A stretch of 64,000 nt of DNA from Candidatus Dojkabacteria bacterium (GTDB lineage: Bacteria; Patescibacteria; Dojkabacteria; SC72; JAFGCJ01). Shown here piece by piece: positions 23,793-32,831 of the stretch (its first letter is position 1; each line of letters begins with the position of its first letter). A model generated the notes under the pieces. That model had not been told where the DNA came from. It saw only the letters and a list, made by a program, of their open reading frames with translations, and searched no databases. The stretch lies in contig JAFGCJ010000002.1 in assembly GCA_016932785.1 (NCBI GenBank), positions 534,549-598,548 of the forward strand. The letters run 5' to 3'. A program made the translations under genes and the position numbers.

Positions 23793-23952
23793 TGTAAAAA
23801 ATCGCTATACTGATACCGTATTCATCACCGACTCATAAACTACATCAAACTTTTCCAAGGAATAAATGTCCCATCAAGGCTCTCGTCTACAAGATGAATC
23901 CTAGCTTATTCTGATATAATATAGGATACAGGTAAAATAAGACGATGATTGA

Positions 23953-24600
23953 ATGGCTACAATGGTACAAGCCAGCTTTTGGCCACTCATGGACGCACAA
24001 CCCACAAGAATAGACCCTGCTGAGCAACTAGAACAACAGCTTGAGTTTTCAGCACAGAATTTCTATGATACATGCATTTTAAACCTGCTTAGTGCAAATC
24101 TTTTCACAAGAGAAGGTAGAGATCCTGTCTATCTATATAGCCGTACCTGGATGCATAATCAGCAAATAAACACAGATAATAAAAACACCTGTAGATTCTT
24201 GACCTATCTTCAGATAGCAATGGACCAGGAAATCGGAACTGGAGGAATATTGAGACATCAGGCAATAACTGGAAACAGGGCAATAATGGCACGTTATGTG
24301 ATACTGTACCTTTGGCTAGGTTCTGAATCCCGATACACCGATCTTGACCAACCGGTTCCCTCAGGTCCATCTTTTTGGGAAACTAACGACGCATTCGACG
24401 CACTCGAGACCGACGGTAACGAGGAAGGATACAATATACTTGCCGTGTTCTGCCGAAAGCAAGCTCAAGATATTGAGGCAACTGTCGACCCTCACCTTTC
24501 CGAGCATTTAGACGATGATGACAAAACTCGTTCACAAACCTGGAAGACCCTCGCCGACATACTAGAAGGAAAAAGTATTCACCAACCTCCTTTACCCTAA
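23953..24600 (+). CDS. Hypothetical helical protein
   Basis: The 215-residue acidic protein starts MATMVQASFWPLMDAQPTRI. No signal peptide, membrane helix or known motif is visible. It is predicted largely helical, with 'ILRHQAITGNRAIMARYVIL' and 'GNEEGYNILAVFCRKQAQDI' as the most patterned parts. ATG 23962 is an alternative start. A TGATATAAT element at 23911-23919 lies about 33 bases upstream. The next gene (sortase) has its own promoter inside the 3' end of this one, so the two may be independent. I do not recognise it. Confidence 0.55.
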   Translation: MATMVQASFWPLMDAQPTRIDPAEQLEQQLEFSAQNFYDTCILNLLSANLFTREGRDPVYLYSRTWMHNQQINTDNKNTCRFLTYLQIAMDQEIGTGGILRHQAITGNRAIMARYVILYLWLGSESRYTDLDQPVPSGPSFWETNDAFDALETDGNEEGYNILAVFCRKQAQDIEATVDPHLSEHLDDDDKTRSQTWKTLADILEGKSIHQPPLP

Positions 24601-24612
24601 ATTCCCCTGTGC

Positions 24613-24618
24613 TAAAAT
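24613..24618 (+). promoter_or_regulatory. Extended -10 for the sortase gene
   Basis: TGCTAAAAT, with the hexamer at 24613-24618, ends exactly 7 bases before ATG 24626. This is the same spacing and TGC extension as before the TrmB-type gene at 976. It predicts a leaderless mRNA. Confidence 0.5.
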
Positions 24619-24625
24619 AAAACCA

Positions 24626-25462
24626 ATGGTAAACAACCACAATACAACTGTTACAGACCAATCTCTCGACGAGAACGAGGAATACATACGTATGCAAAAA
24701 GCACGCCAGGCAAAGTACCTTGTTTCATTTTTGCTTGCAATAACTGGATTTATTGTCCTAGGAGCACAACTTGGCCCTCTAGCTTCCTCATATGTTAAGG
24801 GCAAAATCATCGAGAAGGGACTCGAATCAATCAAAGATCCGACTACCGAAAGCGAGCTTAGTCCAGAGGATGCTGACCTGCCCTACTACGATCCGGGACT
24901 CAGTTATTTTCAAAATTTAGTACAACATATAAGCCCCGGTTATGTAGCAGGAGCATCTACAGATCCAAACCACCCTCAGCCGACACAAAATATAACTGTA
25001 GACGAAAACTATTCCAAGGACATGAAAATGTCCATTCCATCAATAGGAATAAGCGACGTCACAATCACCTCAAATGTAGATAGTTTCAATGAATCTGTAT
25101 ACAACAAGGCTCTTAAAAGAGGTCTTGCACACTTTAAGGGAACTCCATTACCCGGCGACGGAGGTAATTCATTTATCTATGGTCACAGTGCTGTGGAGTC
25201 ATTTTTCTCAAGACACCCAAACTATGAAGAAACCATCTTCTCCCGACTCGAAAACATCGAAATCGCTGATACATTCATGATTAAGAAGGACGGAAAGACA
25301 CTGGAATATACAGTGCAAAAAAAGAAAATTGCAGATCCTGACAATTTCGATGTAATATCAGGTATAGAAGGAAAACAGACAGTAACACTGATGACCTGTT
25401 GGCCCCTTGGTATTGGTAGCCAGAGATTAATTGTGATAGGTGAACTTACAAATGATGGATAA
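24626..25462 (+). CDS. Sortase-family transpeptidase
   Basis: The 278-residue protein has one N-terminal transmembrane anchor (about 31-52), a linker, and a sortase domain from about 130. Catalytic residues are all present: His187 in 'FIYGHSA', Cys258 in 'VTLMTCWPLG', Arg267 in 'SQRLIVIGEL'. Sortases cleave LPxTG-like signals and join the protein to the cell wall or another protein. A protein with a QPETG plus transmembrane tail is encoded at 35285 and is a candidate substrate. The gene overlaps the start of the solute-binding-protein gene by about 11 bases, implying translational coupling. Confidence 0.9.
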   Translation: MVNNHNTTVTDQSLDENEEYIRMQKARQAKYLVSFLLAITGFIVLGAQLGPLASSYVKGKIIEKGLESIKDPTTESELSPEDADLPYYDPGLSYFQNLVQHISPGYVAGASTDPNHPQPTQNITVDENYSKDMKMSIPSIGISDVTITSNVDSFNESVYNKALKRGLAHFKGTPLPGDGGNSFIYGHSAVESFFSRHPNYEETIFSRLENIEIADTFMIKKDGKTLEYTVQKKKIADPDNFDVISGIEGKQTVTLMTCWPLGIGSQRLIVIGELTNDG

Positions 25463-26759
25463 AAAGAAACTTGTTTTAATAATTGTGTTTGGAGTAATAG
25501 TAATAGCCGCGGCAATAGGGTTCATATACTATAGAACTACTCAAAACCAGAGTGGCTCTGGAGGAAAAGTAGAACTAGTATATTGGGGACTATGGGAACC
25601 TGAAGAGCACATGAGAGAAGTAATCGAAGAGTATGAAAGCGAGAATCCAAATGTAACGATAAAATACACACAGAAAAGATTTACACAATACGAGGAAAAT
25701 ATCTACGAGAGACTGACAGATTCAAAAACAACGCCAGATATTGTAAGAATAAATAACACATGGACTTACAAATTCCAAAGCAGATTATCCTCAGTCCCGC
25801 CAGAAATAATGAGCAGTTCAGAATACCAGGAAACCTTCTACCCTACCGCACTCGACGACTTTACCGGTACAGACGGAAAACTTTACGCAATTCCACTGGA
25901 GGTTGACGGACTCGCGATGTACTATAACAAGGATCTTTTTGCAAAAGCTGGAATCGAGGAAGTACCTCAGGATTGGGACACATTCATAGAGGTTGCACAG
26001 AAGCTTACTGAAACAGATTCCTCCGGCGACATTGTTACCGCGGGAGCTGGAATAGGATGTTCTACAAATATCAATCACTCGGCAGATATTCTTTTCGCAT
26101 TAATGCTTCAGAACAATGTCCAAATGACAACAAGTGACGGAGTCGAAGCGTCATTCGACTCAACCCGTGGAGAGGCAGCAATGAAATATTACGTAGACTT
26201 TGCAAAAGAGCATAAGGTCTGGTCCTGCGGATTAAGAAACGACCTTGAGATGTTCACGGGAGGAAAACTCGCAATAATGTTCGCTCCAAGCTGGAGGGTT
26301 TTTGACATAATAAACATGAACTCCTCAATCAACTTCGACGTAGCACCTTTCCCACAGCTCCCAGCAAACGACGTCGACGTTTATTACTCAATGTACTGGG
26401 GAGACGCTGTTTCAGCTCAATCACAGAATCAGCTTGAAGCATGGAAATTCATAAAGTTTCTAAGCGAAAAGGAACAACTTAAAAAAATGTACGCTGCTGA
26501 ATCCAAAAGTAGAACATTTGGTGAACCCTACTCCAGAGTAGATCTTGCAGATGAAATTAAAGACTCCCCGTACGCAGGTGTTTTCATTCAGATGGCACCA
26601 TCAATGGTAAGCTGGAAACTGGGAGACCAAAAAACAACAGAGGATGCTATTAACACTGCCATAAGCGATGTAGTCGACGGAAGAGAAACGGAATCCGCAG
26701 CACTCAAGGACGCGGTCGATACAATTAATAGCAAAAACCAAGAAATTTACTCACAGTAA
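25452..26759 (+). CDS. Extracellular solute-binding protein, family 1 (sugar type), membrane-anchored
   Basis: The protein is about 435 residues long, starting at ATG 25452 or 25455 inside the end of the sortase gene. It has an uncleaved-looking N-terminal helix ('LVLIIVFGVIVIAAAIGFIY') rather than a lipobox, then an SBP_bac_1 fold: 'VELVYWGLWEPEEHMREVIE', 'PDIVRINNTWTYKF', 'GTDGKLYAIPLEVDGLAMYY', 'FTGGKLAIMFAPSWRVFDI', 'YYSMYWGDAVSAQSQNQLEA'. Such proteins normally feed carbohydrate ABC importers. No permease or ATPase gene is adjacent, so it either works with distant genes or has another role at the cell surface. Confidence 0.88.
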   Translation: MMDKKKLVLIIVFGVIVIAAAIGFIYYRTTQNQSGSGGKVELVYWGLWEPEEHMREVIEEYESENPNVTIKYTQKRFTQYEENIYERLTDSKTTPDIVRINNTWTYKFQSRLSSVPPEIMSSSEYQETFYPTALDDFTGTDGKLYAIPLEVDGLAMYYNKDLFAKAGIEEVPQDWDTFIEVAQKLTETDSSGDIVTAGAGIGCSTNINHSADILFALMLQNNVQMTTSDGVEASFDSTRGEAAMKYYVDFAKEHKVWSCGLRNDLEMFTGGKLAIMFAPSWRVFDIINMNSSINFDVAPFPQLPANDVDVYYSMYWGDAVSAQSQNQLEAWKFIKFLSEKEQLKKMYAAESKSRTFGEPYSRVDLADEIKDSPYAGVFIQMAPSMVSWKLGDQKTTEDAINTAISDVVDGRETESAALKDAVDTINSKNQEIYSQ

Positions 26760-26784
26760 TCTCCAAAGAAACACTATATTAACG

Positions 26785-26814
26785 ATTGCAGAGGCTATCA
26801 CTAATGGTATATAG
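26785..26814 (+). promoter_or_regulatory. Promoter of the Ig-like surface protein gene
   Basis: TTGCAG (26785-26790), an 18-base spacer and TATAGT (26809-26814) end 9 bases before ATG 26824. The leader would be about 2-3 bases. Confidence 0.5.
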
Positions 26815-26823
26815 TAAATATAG

Positions 26824-29577
26824 ATGAAAAAGCCCCAGAAAAAACAAAATAGACTGGCAATTGTTGCTACTTTATTACTCCTGGTAGCCATTCCTTTGGG
26901 CATTTTAGGAACACAGACCATTAACGATATCAGAAACCGGGCCGCTGATACCGAAAAACTTCACTTCAGTACAGACTTTTCAGAAAGCAACACCACCGCG
27001 TATATCGGAATTCCTTATGAGCTCAAATTGACTCTCGAAGGAACAGGATCAAGCCAAGCCAATATTGGCTTTGGATGTGATTTAGATTCATGCAACGAGC
27101 TGTGTGGAGACATTGAATGGGATAAACCCCAAAATCTAGACATCCTTCCCGGTTCCAAAACACTAGTATGGAGAGACCCTAGATCTGAAGAGGGAAAAAC
27201 GTCCTGGAATGTTCTTTTATCAGCATCGTATCAAGATTCAGAGGGAAATAGCACATGCACATATGCAGAACTCCCGCTATCAGTTACAAGCAAGATCAGC
27301 AACGATGCTCCTCAATGTCAAATACTCCAGTCACACAATAATCTCGACAAAGTTCCTCAGAACACAAGAACCGAATTTATTCTCCGTGGAACAGACCCAG
27401 ACGATGGGATCTCGAAAGCTCAATTTACAGTAACAAAAGATCAAGAGACCGTTCGCGACCTTAGCTGGGAAATAGATAATCAAAGAAATGTCGTAATAAA
27501 CAAGGACGATGATCCTGGACTCATATTCTTTTTTGAAGATACAGGTACATACTCAATATCCGCAAGCATGACAGATGCAAGTGGTCAGACCTCCAACTGT
27601 GAAACTGAGAACACATCATCCCTTAATATCGTAATTCCGGGTGATAATGGATCTCCAGAATTTCAAACTGATCCATATGACGATTCAACCCCTGGAGCAG
27701 ATTTAGAAATCGGAGAGCAATACTCCTATACGGTAGAAGCCGAGGACCCAGAAGATGACGCGATAGACTACTTTGTTATAAATGAAACAGGATGGCTGAA
27801 CTTCAATTTGAATGAGAATGAAAATGGCAATTTTTCTGGAACATTTTCCGGTACACCCTCGCAGGCCGGGAGTTACACAGTTGTTGTTTCACTTAATGAC
27901 GGATTTCATGATCACTACTCCACGCAAATTTGGGTCATAAATGTCGATTCAGATACTAATGATACCCCCATTGTTGATGTAACCAGTCCAACACCAGGAA
28001 CAGCAATACAACAAGGACAAAACCTGCAAATCGAATGGCAAGCTACTGACAGCAACCTAATAACATCATTCGATATATTTCTCTCCACTGATCCTGCAAA
28101 CGAAGACACTTGGGTACCAATAGCGACCGGTCTGGGATATAACTACAACTCATACATATGGGATACAGGAAGCACAACACCAGGAAGATACTATATCATC
28201 GTACGCGCAACTGACAACCAATCTCCTCCAGCTGTAGGACAGGGAATTTCAGCCGCATTTGATATAACAACAGGAGAAACTGTGATACCGACCCAAGACG
28301 ATGATGACTCCACAATCCCAGACAGTTATCCCCAAATTAAGAACATCAGACCAGCCGACAAAAGTAAAACAGAGGAAACAAAACCTCTTATTTCCGCTGA
28401 TCTTTTCGCTTCAAAAAATGAAACAATAGAAAAAGACTCTATCATGATCAAGCTTGATGATGAGAATATCACTGATTCAACAGATATCCGTGGAGAAGAA
28501 AAGAACGAAGGCTCGATTATATATACTCCAGACGAACCCCTTAACTCTGGAACCCACAAAGTATCAATTACATTTAAGGACAGTGCCGGAAGGACAGGAC
28601 AAAAATCATGGACATTCACAATAGAATCTCCTGACCAAGCAGAAGAAACAACTGACGAGGATACAATCTCTATCCTAGGATTTAAAGTCCCGAAAAGAAT
28701 AGCACTAATAGTGGCAATTGGACTGGCGCTTTTGATACTCGCCATACTTATTCCATGGCTTTTTTATGCTGCATGGAGAAGATCCTCTGAATCTACCAGC
28801 GATGAATACTACACAACAGATTATTATACGCCACCATACGAGCCTGGTCCTCCACCGCCATCACCGATAGCAACAGGTAATACTGAGCCACAACCTATTC
28901 AACCAACACCACAAGACAGTAATGTGGAAAAAGATACTGGTGGAGCGTCAAATTTATATTCTACGGCAATAATTCCTACAGAGCCCGACATTAGCCCTCC
29001 TCCGACAGAGATCGAACCTTCCGGTCCTGAACAGGTAGAACCCAAAACAGAAATCACAATAGATGCACCACCAACAGAACCCAGCGAGCCGGCAGAATCT
29101 ACTGATCTACAAGCAAAACAATATGAGACTCCAACGGGTCAATTCTCCCCCGAACAACCGGTTGCTCAAGCTGAATCTGAATCTAAGGAAGAACCGCCTA
29201 TCCCAGATTTGGAACCTCCTCCTGCACCATCATTTAGTGCGCCAACGGAATCTTCGGATACTCTTGACACTGAAAAGGCCGGCACTCCCGCCACCCCATT
29301 ACAGCAAACTCCTTCTGCGCCAAGAGAGGTTTCAGAGAGTGAATTATATGATGCTTTTAAAGAAATAGGTCCCCCGGAGGATAACACACAAACTCAAGCA
29401 AGCGCAGACGATAAGAATCAGACTGATGAAACACCATCTAAGGAGCCCCAACTCAAATCACCGGTCAAATCCCAAAAACCTGAAGGCCTCTCAATTAAAA
29501 ACCTTCCATCAGATCAGTTGAACTCATCTGAACCAACACCTATACCACCGATTCCTCCTGGTGGAATTGCAGCCTAG
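26824..29577 (+). CDS. Large surface protein with Ig/cadherin-like domains and Pro-rich tail
   Basis: The 917-residue protein has an N-terminal hydrophobic helix followed by 'INDIRNRAADTE', an export-region motif I associate with CPR secreted proteins. Several beta-sandwich regions follow: one around 40-160, one around 165-270, a putative-Ig/cadherin-like module ('YSYTVEAEDPEDDAIDYFVI', 'GTPSQAGSYTVVVSLNDGFH'), another at about 380-490, and one Big-like module near 520-600. A transmembrane helix at about 625-650 is followed by about 260 residues rich in Pro, Glu, Thr and Gln. If the N-terminal helix is cleaved or out-facing, the tail is cytoplasmic. It is likely an adhesin or envelope protein. 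It has its own promoter and is not obviously tied to the upstream binding protein. Confidence 0.75.
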   Translation: MKKPQKKQNRLAIVATLLLLVAIPLGILGTQTINDIRNRAADTEKLHFSTDFSESNTTAYIGIPYELKLTLEGTGSSQANIGFGCDLDSCNELCGDIEWDKPQNLDILPGSKTLVWRDPRSEEGKTSWNVLLSASYQDSEGNSTCTYAELPLSVTSKISNDAPQCQILQSHNNLDKVPQNTRTEFILRGTDPDDGISKAQFTVTKDQETVRDLSWEIDNQRNVVINKDDDPGLIFFFEDTGTYSISASMTDASGQTSNCETENTSSLNIVIPGDNGSPEFQTDPYDDSTPGADLEIGEQYSYTVEAEDPEDDAIDYFVINETGWLNFNLNENENGNFSGTFSGTPSQAGSYTVVVSLNDGFHDHYSTQIWVINVDSDTNDTPIVDVTSPTPGTAIQQGQNLQIEWQATDSNLITSFDIFLSTDPANEDTWVPIATGLGYNYNSYIWDTGSTTPGRYYIIVRATDNQSPPAVGQGISAAFDITTGETVIPTQDDDDSTIPDSYPQIKNIRPADKSKTEETKPLISADLFASKNETIEKDSIMIKLDDENITDSTDIRGEEKNEGSIIYTPDEPLNSGTHKVSITFKDSAGRTGQKSWTFTIESPDQAEETTDEDTISILGFKVPKRIALIVAIGLALLILAILIPWLFYAAWRRSSESTSDEYYTTDYYTPPYEPGPPPPSPIATGNTEPQPIQPTPQDSNVEKDTGGASNLYSTAIIPTEPDISPPPTEIEPSGPEQVEPKTEITIDAPPTEPSEPAESTDLQAKQYETPTGQFSPEQPVAQAESESKEEPPIPDLEPPPAPSFSAPTESSDTLDTEKAGTPATPLQQTPSAPREVSESELYDAFKEIGPPEDNTQTQASADDKNQTDETPSKEPQLKSPVKSQKPEGLSIKNLPSDQLNSSEPTPIPPIPPGGIAA

Positions 29578-29606
29578 ACACATAACACTTATAATTCCCT
29601 ATCAAT

Positions 29607-31391
29607 ATGGAGAATCTCACATACCTAGAAATCAGAAAAAAATATCTTGATCATATGAAAAAGAACCGGCACATAGAGATACCTGGTGCTTCAATCATTC
29701 CGGAAAATGACCCGACGTTGCTCTTCGTGAATGCCGGTATGGTTCCTCTCGTACCTTTTCTACTTGGAGAAAAGCACCCCTCCGGAACCAGAATCACAAA
29801 CGTTCAAAGGTGCATAAGAACAATAGATATTGATGAAGTCGGTGACACCCAGCACCTGACCGCATTCGAGATGCTTGGAAATTGGTCGCTCAATGACTAC
29901 TTTAAGAAAGAAGCTATAAATTTCACACTTAGCTTTTTCCTTGACGTAATGGGCTTTGATATTGACAATATTTATGCTTCAGTTTTTGAAGGAAACCATG
30001 ATGCTCCAAGAGATGAGGAATCGATAAAAATCTGGTCAGAAATATTCCAAAAAAATGGAATCGAGCCAACCGTTGGTAAAGACGGAAGAATTTTTCCATA
30101 TCCTAAAGAAGAGAATTGGTGGGAACTTGAGTCCGGAGGTCCATGCGGTCCGTGCTCAGAGATATTCTACGACACAGGAAAAGATCCGTGCGGGAAAGAC
30201 TGTGAACCTCGTTGCCCGTGTGGAAAATACATAGAGCTAGGAAACAATGTATTCATGGAGTATCTCAAAGAAAAAGGAAACTACTCAAAAATGGAAAGGC
30301 ACAACGTAGACTTTGGGGGCGGCCTCGATAGATACGCAATGATATCTCAAGGAACGGATAGTGTATTCGAAACAGATATTTACAAACCGATACTGGAAAC
30401 TGTTCAGAATCTCAGCTCTGAAGACTTAGTAAAATCTCAACGTGTTGTTGTTGATCATATTAAGGCCGCAACTTGGATGGTCAGCGAAGGAGTTATCCCT
30501 GGAAGAACTGAGCGAAGCTATGTTCTTCGCAGGATTATTAGAAAAGCTGTGAGACACGCACGTCTTCTGGGCATCAAGGAAAATTTCACACGCAAAGTCG
30601 GTGCAGTGGCAATAGAACAGTTTTCCCCCGTCTACCCCAACCTCTCTAAAACTCAAGACCAGACCCTCGAGATAATCGAAGAAGAAGAGAAGAAATTCCG
30701 GAAAACAATCAATGATGGAATCAAGAAATTTGAAGCACTAGTAAAAGACAACAAAGGAATCTCAGGTGAAGAAGCATTTTATTTATATGAAACATATGGA
30801 TTCCCGATCGAGATAACTAAGGAAATGGCTGAAGAAAAAGGATTCAAGGTTGACCTGGAACAGTTTAAAAAGGCTTTTGATAATCATAGGGAGAAATCTC
30901 GAGATGCAGCTAAAGGCTTCTTCAAGGGGGGATTAGCCGATACATCCGACATGTCAAAGAAATACCACACGACAACCCATCTTCTCAATGCGGCGCTCAA
31001 GATGGTTCTTGGAAACCACGTCCATCAAAAAGGCAGTAATATTAATCCTGATCGCCTCAGATTCGATTTTGCACATGATCAAAAGCTAACTGATGAGCAA
31101 ATAGCTGAAGTTGAAAATATTGTTAATGAACAGATACAGAAAGACCTTCCTGTCTGCTTTGAAGAAGTACCAAAAAAAGAAGCCCTTAAGCTTGTCCCAG
31201 ATGCCGTTTTCGTAGAGAAATATGGCGATAAAGTTAAGGTTTATAGTATTGGGGACAAGGAAAATCCGTTTTCCCTGGAAATCTGCGGAGGTCCCCATGT
31301 GGAAAAGACAAGCGAGCTGGGTAAATTCAAAATAATAAAGCAGGAAAGTGTCGGTGCCGGAGTAAGAAGGATTAAAGCTATATTAGAATAA
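29607..31391 (+). CDS. alaS: Alanyl-tRNA synthetase, short form
   Basis: The 594-residue protein has the class II catalytic core ('SIIPENDPTLLFVNAGMVP', 'QHLTAFEMLGNWSLNDYFKK', 'FGGGLDRYAMISQGTDSVFE'), a tRNA-recognition region and an editing domain with 'HTTTHLLNAAL' (about 450) and 'EICGGPHVEKTSELGKFKI' supplying the zinc-binding His and Cys residues. It then ends: the coiled-coil and C-Ala domain that make typical bacterial AlaRS about 870 residues are missing. This truncated form is common in CPR genomes. A four-Cys cluster ('CGKDCEPRCPCG') lies inside the catalytic part. TATAAT at 29590-29595 is 11 bases before the ATG. It overlaps nothing and is 2 bases from ruvX. Confidence 0.95.
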   Translation: MENLTYLEIRKKYLDHMKKNRHIEIPGASIIPENDPTLLFVNAGMVPLVPFLLGEKHPSGTRITNVQRCIRTIDIDEVGDTQHLTAFEMLGNWSLNDYFKKEAINFTLSFFLDVMGFDIDNIYASVFEGNHDAPRDEESIKIWSEIFQKNGIEPTVGKDGRIFPYPKEENWWELESGGPCGPCSEIFYDTGKDPCGKDCEPRCPCGKYIELGNNVFMEYLKEKGNYSKMERHNVDFGGGLDRYAMISQGTDSVFETDIYKPILETVQNLSSEDLVKSQRVVVDHIKAATWMVSEGVIPGRTERSYVLRRIIRKAVRHARLLGIKENFTRKVGAVAIEQFSPVYPNLSKTQDQTLEIIEEEEKKFRKTINDGIKKFEALVKDNKGISGEEAFYLYETYGFPIEITKEMAEEKGFKVDLEQFKKAFDNHREKSRDAAKGFFKGGLADTSDMSKKYHTTTHLLNAALKMVLGNHVHQKGSNINPDRLRFDFAHDQKLTDEQIAEVENIVNEQIQKDLPVCFEEVPKKEALKLVPDAVFVEKYGDKVKVYSIGDKENPFSLEICGGPHVEKTSELGKFKIIKQESVGAGVRRIKAILE

Positions 31392-31393
31392 AG

Positions 31394-31807
31394 ATGAAAT
31401 ATCTCTCCATTGATCTAGGTGAAACCCGAATAGGTATAGCAATTTCCGATGATACCGGAACAATAGCAGCCCCCCACTCCATCCTTTTACGGAAATCTGA
31501 CCAGGAGGCAATTTCACACATTAAAACCCTGTGTAATTCTCTCAACATAGACCAGCTTGTATTGGGCATTCCACTCTCTGCAAGAGAGTCTACACAAAAA
31601 AGATTCCGTAATTTTGGTGAAAAACTTTCAAAAGAGACTGACATTAAAGTAAATGAGTGGGACGAAACATTTTCTACAAAACAGGCACAAAATGTGGTAG
31701 CATTTTCTGACGGAATTCCGGGGAAAAAGAAGACAAAAACCCACCGAGACGATGTCGCAGCAGCAGTAATATTACAAGAATATTTAGACCATGAAAAAAA
31801 TCTTTAA
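31394..31807 (+). CDS. ruvX: YqgF/RuvX-family RNase H-fold nuclease
   Basis: The 137-residue protein is of typical length. Motifs: 'YLSIDLGETRIGIAISD' (first catalytic Asp), 'QLVLGIPLSARES', 'DIKVNEWDETFSTKQA' (the E-T-S/T core) and 'HRDDVAAAVILQEYL' (C-terminal catalytic Asp). The family takes part in 16S rRNA 5'-end processing and Holliday-junction resolution. It is 2 bases after alaS and overlaps mltG by 17 bases; the alaS-ruvX-mltG order recurs in other bacteria. Confidence 0.93.
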   Translation: MKYLSIDLGETRIGIAISDDTGTIAAPHSILLRKSDQEAISHIKTLCNSLNIDQLVLGIPLSARESTQKRFRNFGEKLSKETDIKVNEWDETFSTKQAQNVVAFSDGIPGKKKTKTHRDDVAAAVILQEYLDHEKNL

Positions 31808-32831
31808 GCTCCTGGCTATATTACTAGTAGTTATCGTAGTTCTTATTGTGGTACCACTATCACTGCTAATTATGGACTACAACAAAAAGATTGATCAACC
31901 AGCAAGCGATTCCAGCGAAATAGTAGAGTTCGTAATAGAGGAAGGTCAGACAACCGACGAAATCGCCCAAAATCTAGAAGACGCTGGACTGATAGTAAAC
32001 AAACTATATTTCAGAATTTATCTCAAGCAAAAGGGGTTCGAGACCAAACTTCAAGCTGGATCATTCAAACTGAAAAGGAACCTAACCATCAAGAAGATTT
32101 CAGAGGAGCTGCAACACGCAAGTATTCCTGATATCTGGGTAACTATACCTGAAAGTCTTATGGCAACAGAGATCGCAGACGTACTTGAACAGGGATTTCA
32201 AGCCAATCCCGAGACTTCTTTTGATAAGCAGCAATTTCTAAACATGCTAAATGACCCGTCTCACGTCTCAAATCTCGGAATTCCTATTCCAGCCGGAAAG
32301 CCTTTGGAGGGATACCTCTATCCTGATACATATAGATTTCCTGCAGATGCAAACGCCGAGTACGTTCTAAATGCAATACTATCTGATGGATTTAAAGATA
32401 AAATATACGAAAAATATCAACCAGAGATCGACCAGTCTCAATTTTCTTTATACGAAGTTCTAATCCTAGCCTCTATACTTGAGAGAGAGACAAGACATCC
32501 AGAGGACAGACCTATGGTTGCAGATATTCTGATTAGACGTATAAACAATAACTGGGCCCTAGAAGTCGATGCTACCCTACTCTACTATTTTGGAGACTGG
32601 AAGCATGAAATAACATATCAAGACCTACAACTGGATACACCTTACAATACAAGACAAAACTCAGGACTTACGCCGACCCCAATTTGCAACCCAGGTGAAG
32701 AGACCATTAAGGCAATTCTTTACCCAGAAGAGAACCAGTACTGGTTTTACATAAGTGACGCCGACGGCATTCTGCACTACGCTACTACTCTTGAAGAGCA
32801 TAATGCGAATATTAATCAATACCTACAGTAA
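31791..32831 (+). CDS. mltG: Endolytic transglycosylase MltG (YceG family)
   Basis: The 346-residue protein has one N-terminal transmembrane helix (about 4-28), a LysM-like region ('FVIEEGQTTDEIAQNLEDAG') and the YceG catalytic domain: 'PLEGYLYPDTYRF', 'ILASILERETRHPEDRPMVA' with the catalytic Glu, 'RINNNWALEVDATLLYY', 'PYNTRQNSGLTPTPICNPGE' and 'YWFYISDADGILHYATTLEE'. MltG cleaves nascent glycan strands and sets their length. The presence of MltG, LCP and sortase indicates a peptidoglycan wall with attached polymers. Confidence 0.95.
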   Translation: MKKIFKLLAILLVVIVVLIVVPLSLLIMDYNKKIDQPASDSSEIVEFVIEEGQTTDEIAQNLEDAGLIVNKLYFRIYLKQKGFETKLQAGSFKLKRNLTIKKISEELQHASIPDIWVTIPESLMATEIADVLEQGFQANPETSFDKQQFLNMLNDPSHVSNLGIPIPAGKPLEGYLYPDTYRFPADANAEYVLNAILSDGFKDKIYEKYQPEIDQSQFSLYEVLILASILERETRHPEDRPMVADILIRRINNNWALEVDATLLYYFGDWKHEITYQDLQLDTPYNTRQNSGLTPTPICNPGEETIKAILYPEENQYWFYISDADGILHYATTLEEHNANINQYLQ